From Phyllobacterium zundukense (GTDB lineage Bacteria > Pseudomonadota > Alphaproteobacteria > Rhizobiales > Rhizobiaceae): a stretch of 64,000 nt of DNA. How positions within the stretch are numbered: the first letter of the stretch is position 1; each line of letters starts with the position of its first letter. Position numbers and translations under genes: made by a program. Shown in pieces: positions 1-9,018 of the stretch. Below the pieces are notes generated by a model. It had not been told where the DNA came from. It ran no database searches and was given only the letters and a program-made list of their open reading frames with translations. Where the stretch lies: positions 744,001 through 808,000 of the forward strand of contig NZ_CP104972.1 of assembly GCF_025452195.1 (NCBI RefSeq), in the 5' to 3' direction.

Positions 1-1060
1 CAGCAAAGTTCACCGTAAATGATCGAGCGCCAAATGATGGCCGAGCTCTCGCACTATCTCGGCCATCTATGGCGATTTGGGATTGTTCTTTCCCTCGACA
101 ACCATATTGCAGAAAAGCTTGTCGAACAGACATGCATCTGTGCGCTTGAGAGCGATCCATGGCCGATATGACGAGAACAGCGACACCTAAAAGAGACAGG
201 ACCGAAAACACACTCACGGGTCCGAGCGTCAACTCATTCCATATAAGATTAAGCCTATCTATCCGTCGATAACCCCCGCGTTGCGCCCTGCAATAACAGC
301 GGCGGGTAAATGCGCCGTCAATAGCGCCTTGATATTATCCAACAAAAGATGCTCGGTGGAGGGACACCACCACCGCTTCCGAGCATGTTTCTATAAGCAG
401 AATTTCCTTTTTCTATTCGTCAAAATCTTGGATGTTATTGGTTCTAAGGGCCTTTGCCCGGGCGCATGTCAGCATTCCGCTGAGCTTGGGTCTTTGGCTT
501 GTCGACCAAAAATCGCATTAGCTGCCCTGGAATGCCTTGCTTATCTGTTTTGGTCGAGGGAAACACTCGCCGAGATTCTTGAGTGTGACCCGATTTTGGT
601 GAAGGAGTGAGCTGAAGGGCGAGAGCCGGTTCCGCCTCAACTTGCCGCTTGGCTAGAGCCATTGGCGCTGGCGCATGCCACGGCGGGAATCCTGACCGCC
701 TATGGGTTAAGAAAGCCGCGTGGGTGCGACTCAATCGCGCTTCCTGCTGGCGGTTGAAGGTGTGCGCCAGACAAGCCTTGCAGTCGCAAACCATGCCGGA
801 TAAAAGTTATTCCCAACGCCCAGCACAAGATTGACGTGTCGCAGCTGGCTGCAATGATTACCCAGCTTGAAAGCGTCGTTCCGGGTGCAGCAAAGACCCG
901 GGGAGATTTCCGCAATATCCGCATACAATGCAAGAGCGTGTCGCCTGTCCCGCCAATCTCGCCGGAGCGGACCCCGCCCCCGATTCTGTCCATAATGGCT
1001 ATTTAAGCTAATTGGTCGCAACAGCCAAAGCGAACTTTGGTTATATCCCTTTCGACTAAC
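1..1060. other. Left flank, no supportable gene
   Basis: I find no reading frame here that resembles a protein family on either strand. The short open frames lack a plausible ribosome binding site and overlap one another in several frames. The only structure I can point to is one copy of a dispersed repeat of about 90 bp near 878-970, whose second copy is near 6377-6468. The stretch is probably decayed or intergenic DNA. Confidence 0.5.
878..970 (+). repeat. Dispersed ~90 bp repeat, copy 1
   Basis: This segment matches 6377-6468 in the same orientation. Both begin GTTCCGGGT and share a block around ATATCCGCATACAA, then AGCGTGTCGCCTG and CCAATCTCGCCGG. Differences are scattered, so the copies are old. 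Neither copy lies in a recognisable gene, and I could not assign the repeat to a named family. Confidence 0.6.
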
Positions 1061-1063
1061 CAT

Positions 1064-1162
1064 TATACGTAAAAGCGTATAATCTTGTTTTAGGCGCCTT
1101 CGCGTATATCTCAGATTTAAACGCAAACACGTATATTGACGAGTTATACGGCCTCGCGTATA
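1064..1162. promoter_or_regulatory. Four phased operators upstream of hipB
   Basis: Two perfect sites TATACG-N6-CGTATA occur at 1064-1081 and 1145-1162. Two degenerate sites with the same 18 bp layout lie between them: TAGGCG-N6-CGTATA at 1091-1108 and TAAACG-N6-CGTATA at 1118-1135. All four start exactly 27 bp apart. The first is extended by AT pairs to a 22 bp palindrome at 1062-1083. In E. coli, HipB binds several TATCC-N8-GGATA operators upstream of hipBA and autorepresses. The position of this array directly before hipB suggests the same role with a different half-site. Confidence 0.85.
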
Positions 1163-1181
1163 TTGATGATGGAGGCTCGTC

Positions 1182-1436
1182 ATGACCGATTCCATTGCCC
1201 GCACTGAAAAACAGCTGGGCGCTATTATCCGCCGCGCCCGTAAACAATCCGGCCTGACGCAGGGGGCTTTAGGCGATCTGATCCATCTGCGCCAGGGGAC
1301 GATCTCACGTCTTGAAGCCGGACAGCCTGCCGTCCAGTTGCGCACGCTGATGGAGGCGCTCTCCGCCCTCAAGCTGGAACTGGTAATCCGTCCCCGGACG
1401 CAGGCCAGCGCTTCCGACATCGAGGATATATTCTGA
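1182..1436 (+). CDS. hipB: HipB-like antitoxin, XRE-family repressor
   Basis: This 84-residue protein carries a helix-turn-helix of the XRE/Cro type, with the recognition segment around SGLTQGALGDLIHLRQGTIS (roughly residues 24-44). HipB proteins neutralise the HipA kinase and repress their own promoter. The start is chosen because GGAGG lies at 1171-1175, seven bases upstream of the ATG. The stop overlaps the hipA start as TGATG at 1434-1438, the usual translational coupling of hipBA. Four operator-like palindromes end just upstream of the ribosome binding site. The reading frame is intact, although its partner toxin is frameshifted. Confidence 0.9.
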   Translation: MTDSIARTEKQLGAIIRRARKQSGLTQGALGDLIHLRQGTISRLEAGQPAVQLRTLMEALSALKLELVIRPRTQASASDIEDIF

Positions 1437-2757
1437 TGGCACGGCGCAAGGCGCATGTGCCTCTCAATGTTTATTTGAATGGCCGCGTTGTCGGCGTGCT
1501 GCGCCGGGAAACCTCCGGCGCTATCGACTTCACCTACGCGCGCGACTGGCTGGATTGGAGCGAGACCTTCCCGGTGTCACTCTCTCTGCCGCTGCGCGAA
1601 GACCGCTATATCGGCGCGCGCGTCACTAATGTTTTCGACAATCTGCTGCCGGACAACGAACCGATCCGCAAACGTGTCGCAGAACGCGTGGGCGCAGAGG
1701 GCATTGATCCTTACAGTCTGCTGGCAGCGCTCGGCCATGACTGCGTCGGGGCTTTGCAATTCCTGCCCGAAGGCAGCGAGCCCGGCCCTGCAGGAAGCGT
1801 TGAAGGGAAACCGATCAGCGATGAAGAAATCGCAGCGCTTCTTGCCAATCTGGCAACCGCTCCGCTCGGGATGGGCGATGATGCGGACTTTCGGATTTCG
1901 ATTGCCGGTGCGCAGGAAAAGACGGCCTTGCTGTTCAGGATGGCCAGTGGTTCAAGCCTTCCGGCACGGCAGCGACCACTCATATCCTCAAGCCACAGAT
2001 CGGCCAGATCGCAGACGGTCTCGATCTGTCGGACAGCGTCGAGAATGAATATTTCTGTCTCAAGCTGCTGGCGGCATTCGGGCTTCCGACCGCCCATGTC
2101 GAGATCGCCGATTTCGGGGAGCGGCGCACACTGATTGTCGAGCGCTTTGATCGCCGCTGGACGAAAGACAATCGCCTGCTGCGCCTGCCACAGGAGGACA
2201 TCTGCCAGGCCCTGTCCATCCCGCCAACCCGCAAGTACCAGTCCGAAGGCGGCCCGGGCAAGCGCGACATTATTCAACTGCTCAAAGGCAGCGACAGCCC
2301 TGATGAGGACATTGCCGCCTTCATGCGCGCCTGCATCCTGTTCTGGCTGATCGGCGCGACCGACGGGCATGCCAAGAATTTCAGCATCTTTCTGGGGCCG
2401 GGCGGGCGGTTCCACATGACGCCGCTCTATGACGTACTGACTACCCAGCCGAGCCTTGATAGCGGGCAGATTCTCCGCAGGAAATTCAAACTCGCCATGT
2501 CGGTCGGCAAAAACAATCACTATGCGCTCGATGAGATTGTGCCGCGCCATTTCCAGCAGACCGCCGACGAGGCGGGTATGGGGAAAGCGGCGCTGCGGGC
2601 AATTTTCGAAGAGCTTGCCGCGACCGCTGGCAAGACAATGCAGGCTACTATCGATCAACTGCCGAAGGGATTCCCGCCAAAACTCGTCGAGTCAATCGCC
2701 GCTGCACTGAACGGCCGGATACGGCTCATTGAACACTATCTTGAGGGAGGCAGGTGA
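1436..2757 (+). pseudogene. hipA: HipA-like serine/threonine kinase toxin, frameshifted
   Basis: HipA kinases phosphorylate glutamyl-tRNA synthetase and cause growth arrest or persistence. The first part (from 1436) encodes the N-terminal subdomain, with NVFDNLLPDNEPIR and the AGAQEKTAL nucleotide-binding region. The second part continues in another frame and contains the catalytic ATDGHAKNFS and the YDVLTTQP metal-binding region. The frame changes near 1936, where TTCAGGAT is read. One extra C would give TTC CAG GAT and a continuous 440-residue protein, the length of E. coli HipA. As it stands the product stops at 2134 and would lack the catalytic half. This is either a true null mutation or a sequencing error in a CC run. 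The intact antitoxin and operators make an error plausible. Confidence 0.85.
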
Positions 2758-2809
2758 CTGCAGACCCTCTAGCTATCCCTCTCGTTCCGAATGAATAGGC
2801 CAAACAACG

Positions 2810-2839
2810 ATGGCTGCTTCGCGCCCGCGGAGCAGCCAT
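2810..2839. terminator. Hairpin downstream of hipA
   Basis: ATGGCTGCT at 2810-2818 pairs perfectly with AGCAGCCAT at 2831-2839 around a 12-base GC-rich loop. It lies 50 bp after the hipA stop. There is no run of T after the stem, so termination is uncertain. Confidence 0.4.
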
Positions 2840-2858
2840 TGCGTAGTGTCTGCTACTT

Positions 2859-4443
2859 GCCGATATCGTTGAAAAACTCGGCCAGGTAGCTGTTCATCGG
2901 GCTGTTGCAGCATCCTTCCGGTAGGGATGATGGGCTATCTGCCCCGCACTTTCGCGTAGGGTATCCTTTCTGGCCGCTTTTATGCAGCAATGACGCCGTG
3001 TGGTGGCCTTTGTGGTCTGAGTTTCGCCAGTCTTCTGAGGTTCTGGGCGGTTGCTGCAAGCAGGAATTCGTCTCGCGCACCACATGGACCTCGCAGCCTC
3101 AAACGCGCCATCCGGAGAATGCGTTTGAGGTGAGCGAAGAGCATCTCGACCTTCTTGCGGCGATGCCGGGACCGCTCGTAAGCGGGTGTGGCGGCAATAG
3201 CTCTGGCGACATCGCGGGCATCTTCGTTGAGATCACGCGGCACCTTGCGAGCAGGCGCATTCGGGCAGCAGCGCTGTTTGAATTCGCAGGCGTCGCAGTT
3301 CTTTTTGCTGGCGCGATAGAGCCGCGTCCCTTCACTCGTTATCCCCGATCTGGGCGATGCATAGGTTCGGTGAAACTGCTTGAGCTCTTCGCCTGCCGGG
3401 CAGATGTAGCGATCATTCTCGCCATCCCAGGTGAAGTCCGAACGCGAGAAGGTCCCGTCGGTCCTGTTGGATTTATCAAACACCGGAATGTGCGGCGCGA
3501 TGTCCTTTTCCTTGACTAGCCAGGCAAGATTGTCAGCAGAACCGTAAGCGCTGTCGGCTGCCAGATAGCCTGGCTTCAAGCCGAAGCGGTTCTCGGTTCT
3601 GTCGATCATCGTGCGGGATGCTCCGACCTCCGCCTGACGGATCGCTCGCGTAGCCTCGACGTCAAGGATGACACCGTGATCAGTATCGATCAGATAATTG
3701 GTGGCGTAGGCGAAGAAGGCATGCCCCTTATGAGCACCTGTCCACTGAGCTGCCGGGTCGGATTGCGAAATGAACTTCGGCGTCACCGGCGAGGCAGCGC
3801 CAAAAGCCGCGTCATCCAGAACCGCCAGATATTCCTGAACCGAGCGGCCAGCATCGTCTTCGGCTTTCCATTCAGTGCCGGGCACCGAACGCTGCTTATT
3901 GGCGTCCGCCGCGATCAGGCTGGCATCAACCGCAAAGCCTTCTGCTCCCACCAGCCCTTGGGCAAGGCACCGTTCCACCACAGTCTCAAACATGTGCCGG
4001 AGGATATCACTTTGCCGGAACCGGCCATGACGGTTCTTCGAAAAACTGGAATGATCCGGTACCTTTCCGTCCAGGCCAAGGCGGCAAAACCACCGATATG
4101 CGAGATTGAGATGGACCTCCTCGCAAAGTCGCCGTTCCGACCGGATACCCATGCTGTAGCCGATAATCAGCATTCGCATCATCAGCTCAGGATCAACTGA
4201 GGGCCGCCCAGTGTTGCTATAAAAAGGCTTCAACTGTGCTCGAACGCTATCGAGATCGAGGTGACGATCGATCCCGCGCAGCAGATGGTCCGCAGAGACA
4301 TAATCATCGAGGCAGAAGTCGTAGAAGAGCTGCGCCGAAACCGCCTGACATCCCATCATTCGCCTGATCCCCTGCAAATCACTCAGAGGATTGAATCACG
4401 CGTCCCAAGCATCGGCAATGCCGAGTTTTTCAACAATATCTGC
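2859..4443 (-). mobile_element. IS1182-family insertion sequence
   Basis: A transposase gene is bounded by inverted repeats sharing the core GTTGAAAAACTCGGC, on the plus strand near 2868-2882 and as its complement near 4420-4434. The similarity extends outward through GATAT for about 24 bp in total. The element is about 1.6 kb. I could not settle the target-site duplication. A diverged fragment of a related element lies at 17335-17620. Confidence 0.85.
2980..4377 (-). CDS. IS1182-family transposase
   Basis: This 465-residue protein has the IS1182-type layout: an N-terminal domain with YSNTGRPSVDPELMMRML and GYSMGIRSERRLCEEVHLN, then an RNase H-fold DDE catalytic region. Candidate catalytic positions lie around GFAVDASLIAADA and LAADSAYGSADN, with the glutamate near RRKKVEMLFAHLKR. 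A Cys cluster (CDACEFKQRCC) precedes the C-terminus. It would cut and paste its own element. The length is typical and the frame is open, so the element may still be active. It fills most of the space between the inverted repeats and is antiparallel to hipBA. Confidence 0.9.
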   Translation of the reverse strand: MQGIRRMMGCQAVSAQLFYDFCLDDYVSADHLLRGIDRHLDLDSVRAQLKPFYSNTGRPSVDPELMMRMLIIGYSMGIRSERRLCEEVHLNLAYRWFCRLGLDGKVPDHSSFSKNRHGRFRQSDILRHMFETVVERCLAQGLVGAEGFAVDASLIAADANKQRSVPGTEWKAEDDAGRSVQEYLAVLDDAAFGAASPVTPKFISQSDPAAQWTGAHKGHAFFAYATNYLIDTDHGVILDVEATRAIRQAEVGASRTMIDRTENRFGLKPGYLAADSAYGSADNLAWLVKEKDIAPHIPVFDKSNRTDGTFSRSDFTWDGENDRYICPAGEELKQFHRTYASPRSGITSEGTRLYRASKKNCDACEFKQRCCPNAPARKVPRDLNEDARDVARAIAATPAYERSRHRRKKVEMLFAHLKRILRMARLRLRGPCGARDEFLLAATAQNLRRLAKLRPQRPPHGVIAA

Positions 4444-4547
4444 CAACAGCTGTCATTGTGAAGCCTCCGTTCACCGCCAAGGAAAGTCGAGCAAGTATCA
4501 CACAGTTCGTGTATCGTCAGGCCATCACCATGCGAGGGGGAGTGGAG

Positions 4548-6152
4548 ATGACCGAAGCTGCAAAGCGATATGCTGGGCATATCCGTGTTTTGTGCCTACG
4601 ACGTCTCGTTGCGGTAGTGTTGGTGGGCGTTGAACCAATCGCCAGCCAGGCCCAGTCCTTCGAGCACGCTACAAAAGAAAAGATCTTGGCAGCCTTGCCA
4701 AAGTTGGAACTGGCGGCGCAACAAGTCATTGCCAGTGACGGGGTTCCGGGTATTTCGATCGCCGTCGTCTATCAGGACAAGGTGATCTACTTGAAGGGCT
4801 TCGGCGTTAGAGAAGAAGGCAAAAGTGATCTGGTCGACGCCGATACGGTGTTTCAGCTTGCCTCGTTCTCCAAGCCGATGGCCTCGACCGTCGTGGCGGC
4901 GATCCTGAGCGAAGGGGTGGCGAGTTGGGATTCGCGAATTGCCGACATCTCCCCATCCTTCCAGCTCTATGACGCCTATCCGACCGCACAAGTGACCGTG
5001 CGCGATCTCTTTTCTCACCGCAGCGGCCTTCCCGGAGGGGCCGGAAACGAACTCGAAGAGATCGGCTATGACCGCGACGCGATTCTTCAGCGGCTCCGCC
5101 AGGTCAAGCCGGAGAGCAGCTTTCGATCGGGCTATTCCTACAGCAATTTCGGCCTTACCGCGGGCGCGGTCGCTGTGGCCAAAGCGGCAGGCATGAGCTG
5201 GGAGAATGCGGCAGAGGCCAAGCTGTACAAACCGCTTGGAATGTCATCAACCAGCTCGCGCTACGCCGATTTCCTGACGCGAACAAACCGCGCCACCCTC
5301 CACGCCCAGCTCGACGGCAAATGGAGAGCGCTTGCCAAACGCGACCCCGACGCGCAGTCACCCGCAGGCGGCGTCAGCTCCAATGCGCTTGATCTCGCTC
5401 AATGGCTCCGGCTTGAGCTCGGCAAAGGCAATTATGATGGCAGACGCCTGATCGACGCAGAAGCGATCAGCCAGACCCATATGCCGCTGATGGCGCGCGG
5501 TAAAAACCCGGTGACCGGCGGATGGTCGTTCTACGGACTTGGCTGGAATGTGGAGTATGGCCGTTACGGCGAAGTTTGGGGCCATGCCGGCGCTTTCAGC
5601 ACTGGCGCACGGACGCTGGTCAGTTTGCTCCCCGCCGAGGAACTCGGCATCGTCGTCCTTACCAACGCTTTCCCGACGGGTGTTCCCGAGGGCCTTGCCG
5701 ACACGTTCTTCGAGCTCGTGATGACCGGAAAGACGACAAAGGACTGGGTCGTCGAATGGAACAACATTTATGGGCAGCTCTTTGGGCCGGCGATCGACGC
5801 CGCGGTCAAGCGTTACGGGACACCGCCCGCCTCCCCGCTGCCAGCGCTCCCGCTGTCTGCCTATGCCGGCACCTACTTCAATCCTTATGTTGGCAAGGCA
5901 GTAGTAGCCGAGAAAGATGGCACGCTCGAAATTCGCCTTGGGCCAAAAAGCGAGTCGGCTTTCCCGCTCAGCCATTTTGATCGAGACCTCTACACCTACC
6001 GGCCGTCTGCGGAGATGCCGAACATGCCCGTTGCGGTCACGTTCGAAATCGGGCCAGACCAGAAAGCGAGCCAGGTCAAGATCGACGATCTGAACGAGCT
6101 TGGGCTTGGCGTGTTGCGTCGCATTGAGATTGACCGTCCCGCTTCACCTTAG
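4548..6152 (+). CDS. Serine hydrolase, class C beta-lactamase/PBP-like
   Basis: This 534-residue protein belongs to the beta-lactamase-related serine hydrolases, which include AmpC, esterases and D-aminopeptidases. It has an N-terminal hydrophobic segment (LVAVVLVGVEPIASQAQ) consistent with a signal peptide. The SxxK nucleophile motif is in LASFSKPM, the YxN motif in GYSYSNFG, and an HxG motif in WGHAGAFSTG. About 150 residues follow the catalytic domain and resemble the C-terminal lipocalin-like extensions seen in this family. I chose the ATG at 4548 because GAGGGGG at 4534-4540 sits eight bases upstream. The frame itself opens at 4458. The substrate cannot be told from sequence. It lies alone beside the IS1182 element. 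Confidence 0.85.
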   Translation: MTEAAKRYAGHIRVLCLRRLVAVVLVGVEPIASQAQSFEHATKEKILAALPKLELAAQQVIASDGVPGISIAVVYQDKVIYLKGFGVREEGKSDLVDADTVFQLASFSKPMASTVVAAILSEGVASWDSRIADISPSFQLYDAYPTAQVTVRDLFSHRSGLPGGAGNELEEIGYDRDAILQRLRQVKPESSFRSGYSYSNFGLTAGAVAVAKAAGMSWENAAEAKLYKPLGMSSTSSRYADFLTRTNRATLHAQLDGKWRALAKRDPDAQSPAGGVSSNALDLAQWLRLELGKGNYDGRRLIDAEAISQTHMPLMARGKNPVTGGWSFYGLGWNVEYGRYGEVWGHAGAFSTGARTLVSLLPAEELGIVVLTNAFPTGVPEGLADTFFELVMTGKTTKDWVVEWNNIYGQLFGPAIDAAVKRYGTPPASPLPALPLSAYAGTYFNPYVGKAVVAEKDGTLEIRLGPKSESAFPLSHFDRDLYTYRPSAEMPNMPVAVTFEIGPDQKASQVKIDDLNELGLGVLRRIEIDRPASP

Positions 6153-6845
6153 CTTCGCTCTCGGCGCAGCCAAGCGCCGTCTTGGAAGCGCGTGGAACGT
6201 AAATTGAATGGAGGTTATATCTCGGCCACATTCACGCGCTCGCCAAACGCCGCCGAAACAGAGACATAGAAACAGGAACGCAGGCTCAAGCGTTCACTTG
6301 TTCACAGCTGCGAAGCAACGCGCTGATGCCAACGACCATGTTCTTTGTTTGCCGCAATGTCACACCCAAAACCGTAGTTCCGGGTCCAGCAATGATCCTG
6401 GGCGCAATCCGGCATATCCGCATACAACGGAAAAGCGTGTCGCCTGCCTACCAATCTCGCCGGATCAGGCAACCAATTCGGTGGATATTCTGGAGCAAGT
6501 TGCTTTTCCACGTCCGAATTCTAACAAACGTCGGTGGAGACCGTTTGGGGACGTAAGACAGGCGCATGACGGCGTGCCAATATTGTTCACTGGCATATGC
6601 TCTCGCTAATTCTGAATGCCGGTGCAAATCGGCATTTGGTATGCAGTCAAAGGACGCGAGCAGCATCATGCCGCCAGAAATTGAGGGTGCGGATGAGAAC
6701 TGCCGTTCGACCAATGTTTAACATAACGATACGTGAGTATAATACCAAATCAGACGATTTCCCTCCATCATTGTCCAAGATAAGCGGCGCTCCGTCGTCG
6801 GCATTTGCTGCAGTAACCGCAGTCTGAACGATGAAGGCAACTACA
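6153..6845. other. Intergenic stretch with a dispersed repeat
   Basis: No open frame here has a recognisable domain or a convincing start. The second copy of the ~90 bp repeat occupies 6377-6468. The stretch may hold the promoter of the small two-gene unit that follows. Confidence 0.5.
6377..6468 (+). repeat. Dispersed ~90 bp repeat, copy 2
   Basis: This is the same-orientation counterpart of 878-970, aligned by eye over its full length with scattered substitutions and a few single-base gaps. The best-preserved block is around ATATCCGCATACAA. Confidence 0.6.
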
Positions 6846-7073
6846 ATGTCAAATAAATCCCTAGAAGGAGAACTGTTGCCTGCGACCACGCAGACAGAAA
6901 ATCCAGTGGTGACTGTCGAGGGCCTTAGGGTCAGGCTGAACAGTGCTGTAGAGATTGCATTTCTATATGGAGCGACCGAATGGGTTCGTCTCAACTATCC
7001 GTCCCAATACGAGCGGTTATTGATGCGGTTTGACGACAGCACATCGTTGGAAAACCACAGTTATATCCACTGA
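6846..7073 (+). CDS. Hypothetical protein upstream of ART-like gene
   Basis: This 75-residue protein has no family I recognise. The C-terminal half (LRVRLNSAVEIAFLYGATEWVRLNYP is the region, described here by position 28-55) looks like a compact helical domain with aromatic residues. Start codons exist at 6831 and 6846. The second has GAAGG at 6833-6837 at good spacing and is preferred. It ends 21 bp before the ADP-ribosyltransferase-like gene on the same strand, so the two probably form one unit. A small helical protein just ahead of a putative toxin is the usual position of an antitoxin, but this is inferred from layout only. Confidence 0.5.
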   Translation: MSNKSLEGELLPATTQTENPVVTVEGLRVRLNSAVEIAFLYGATEWVRLNYPSQYERLLMRFDDSTSLENHSYIH

Positions 7074-7094
7074 TCCACCTCGCGAGGTTTGGCG

Positions 7095-7568
7095 ATGTCC
7101 CCAATCACTTTGACCTTATGTCATGGCACAGATTCTGAATTCCAGGGTTTTAATGTCAATGAGTGCAATGAATGCGGCGCGTTTGGTCGTGGTTTTTACT
7201 TCTCCAACGATTTCGAACTTGAGCGGGTGTACTCAGATGGACTTGATCCAGTGGTTGCCAAGGTAGCCCTGCAAAACCCTTATATTCTCGACGTGAATCT
7301 GCCCCATGACGAATATCTGGCGGCATCCAGGATCTTCCGTCCCGTTCGGCATGCTCGGGAAAGACTAATCGGACTGGGCTATGACGGGGTTGTGCTGAGA
7401 CAGGATAGCCATGTCGAAACCGTGGCCTTTTATCCCAGTCAGATACATAGCTATGGCCGACGCCCGGACTTCCCAATTCCAAATGAACGAAAACTGCAAA
7501 ACATACTCCCCGTTTTCCAACTCTGGGGTATCCAAATTGGATTCGGTCGCCGGCACCACAACACCTGA
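7095..7568 (+). CDS. Small ADP-ribosyltransferase-like protein
   Basis: This 157-residue protein shows the ordered short motifs of stand-alone ADP-ribosyltransferases found in phage and toxin contexts. The motifs are a beta strand ending in CHGTDSEFQGF, then RGFYFSNDFE, then LQNPYILDVNL, then LGYDGVVLR, and finally VETVAFYPSQI. Read as an H-Y-E triad, the His is in CHGT, the Tyr in GFYF and the Glu in VETVAF. The family transfers ADP-ribose from NAD to a protein or nucleic acid, but the target is unknown. The ATG at 7095 follows GCGAGG at 7082-7087. About 30 residues of basic, low-similarity tail follow the last motif. With the preceding ORF it may be a toxin-antitoxin pair. Confidence 0.6.
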   Translation: MSPITLTLCHGTDSEFQGFNVNECNECGAFGRGFYFSNDFELERVYSDGLDPVVAKVALQNPYILDVNLPHDEYLAASRIFRPVRHARERLIGLGYDGVVLRQDSHVETVAFYPSQIHSYGRRPDFPIPNERKLQNILPVFQLWGIQIGFGRRHHNT

Positions 7569-7618
7569 GCGACAAGGTTGCCAAGCGCTGCACAAGAACT
7601 TCGACCAGGAGATGAGAG

Positions 7619-7891
7619 ATGTTTATCAAACCATTGGTTTTTATAACTGTGATAGGGCTGTCAAGCCTGCCGTTGACGGCATACGCGGAGGGATACTTTT
7701 ACGAGTATAATCCATCTGGCGGCATTCCGTTTACGGATCGCGCGCCAGACCACCTCGATATTCATGACAACGAGGGCTATGGTGACCACAATTTCCTTAA
7801 CTTCGGTCAACAGTGGGAAAAACCTAGCGCAACCGTAGTTGGGAAAACGTCAGCGCGACATCGCGTCAGCATGTCCCCGAAACAGCAATAG
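7619..7891 (+). CDS. Small secreted hypothetical protein
   Basis: This 90-residue protein begins with a good signal peptide (MFIKPLVFITVIGLSSLPLT, cleavage likely after AYA). The mature part is acidic and aromatic (GYFYEYNPSGGIPFTDRAP, then HNFLNFGQQW). GGAGATGAGAG lies just before the ATG. No family is recognised. It follows the ART-like gene by 50 bp and could be cotranscribed with it. Confidence 0.55.
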   Translation: MFIKPLVFITVIGLSSLPLTAYAEGYFYEYNPSGGIPFTDRAPDHLDIHDNEGYGDHNFLNFGQQWEKPSATVVGKTSARHRVSMSPKQQ

Positions 7892-8110
7892 CGCCCAAGA
7901 TATTGCGCGAAGGTTTGTCGGGCAGGCCGGCGTCCGAACGTCCGCTCAGCGCCCTCATATCGGTCGTAAAAGCTACATCGTCAGACTTACAAAGCGGACA
8001 TCGCCATAACCCGATTAAGCGCCCGCCGGTAGACGGTCTCGCCCGCCCGTTCCATATTCGTTTCGCGGCGGAGCCGCGCACGGCGCCCCTGGGCCACAAC
8101 GAATTCAAGT

Positions 8111-8695
8111 TCAACGCGCCCGTCGCAGCATCGGGACGAGCGTCGGCGACGAACCGACCTGGATCGCGCCGAGAGGTTCGAAGCCATAGCGTCGATAGAA
8201 CGGAATGTTGCGCGGATTCGAGGATTCCAAATAGGCTGGCGCGCGATCGAGATCACACCGTGCGAGTGCGTACGCCATCAAGGCGTCACCATGACCTTCG
8301 CCTTGATGCGCCGGGTCTACGCCGATCAGGGGCAGGTACCAGTGTGGTTCGCTCGGGTGGTACTTGGCCATTTGCTCGAATATGGCCGTTGTTTCGGGAG
8401 CAAGTGAGCGCGCAACTGTGGTCTCGAGCACCGTACCAAGCCCTTCTTCGTCGGAATGCGCGCCGGGCGATAGCCACAGCGCAGTTCCGGCGTAGCCGTC
8501 GGTGCAAAAGGCAGTTCCCCCAGAGAACGCGCTACTCCCGAACGCCCGGATCATTCGCGGCATCGCCGCAAGGTACTGGTGTGCATGCGGCCAGGTCCAT
8601 CGCGCCATGGGGTCCGCTGCAAACGCCAGCATGACCGTTTCGACCGCCAGATCTTCCTCGGCCGCGGCCATAACTCTCACGGTTTGCGATTTCAT
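8111..8695 (-). CDS. GNAT-family N-acetyltransferase
   Basis: This 194-residue protein has the GNAT fold. The acetyl-CoA binding motif A is in LPLIGVDPAHQGEGHGDALM, followed by a helix and the C-terminal segment SSNPRNIPFYRRYGFEPLG, where the Tyr commonly acts as general acid. GNAT enzymes move an acetyl group from acetyl-CoA to an amine, and the substrate here is unknown. The ATG follows a GAGGGC ribosome site. No neighbour suggests a pathway. The region between it and 7891 contains no gene I can support. Confidence 0.85.
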   Translation of the reverse strand: MKSQTVRVMAAAEEDLAVETVMLAFAADPMARWTWPHAHQYLAAMPRMIRAFGSSAFSGGTAFCTDGYAGTALWLSPGAHSDEEGLGTVLETTVARSLAPETTAIFEQMAKYHPSEPHWYLPLIGVDPAHQGEGHGDALMAYALARCDLDRAPAYLESSNPRNIPFYRRYGFEPLGAIQVGSSPTLVPMLRRAR

Positions 8696-9018
8696 ATTGC
8701 CCTCCTGAGTAGGTGGTCCGACGCGGCAACCGCGCCCGTTCTCAGCTATGCATCGTACCCGGATGACGGAGTGTGCGATACCAGTTGCTGCTGGTCACAG
8801 GTAATGCAACTGAAGTCGCCCGCTTTGGAGCGAACGCCCTAGATGCTGTAACAATTACCGATCAGAACAAATTCCCGTTGCTGACGCGTGACGTGTTTAA
8901 ATACCCGGTTTTGGAAGCCGACAGAAGTGGTTAGAATGTGTGTTCAAGGACGATGCGAAACGGCCGCTTCTGATCGATGTCATTCCGTAGGCTGCCGTTC
9001 GCCCTCGGCGCCAAGGTG
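8696..9018. other. Intergenic stretch, nothing recognised
   Basis: No open frame has family resemblance. It lies between the divergent GNAT gene and the duplicated segment that begins at 9019. Confidence 0.5.

Noticed and set aside
281..1456. Several overlapping open frames on both strands before hipB
   Set aside because: They overlap each other, lack ribosome sites and show no family resemblance; one is antisense to hipB.
1711..2658. A 315-codon open frame on the minus strand opposite hipA
   Set aside because: It is the antisense shadow of hipA, which has clear family motifs on the plus strand.
5358..5975. A 205-codon frame antisense to the serine hydrolase
   Set aside because: It is a GC-driven shadow; the plus strand carries SxxK, YxN and HxG motifs.
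7903..8634. A 243-codon plus-strand frame across 7.9-8.6 kb
   Set aside because: Arg/Pro-rich and without motifs; antisense to a GNAT gene with clear acetyl-CoA binding sequence.
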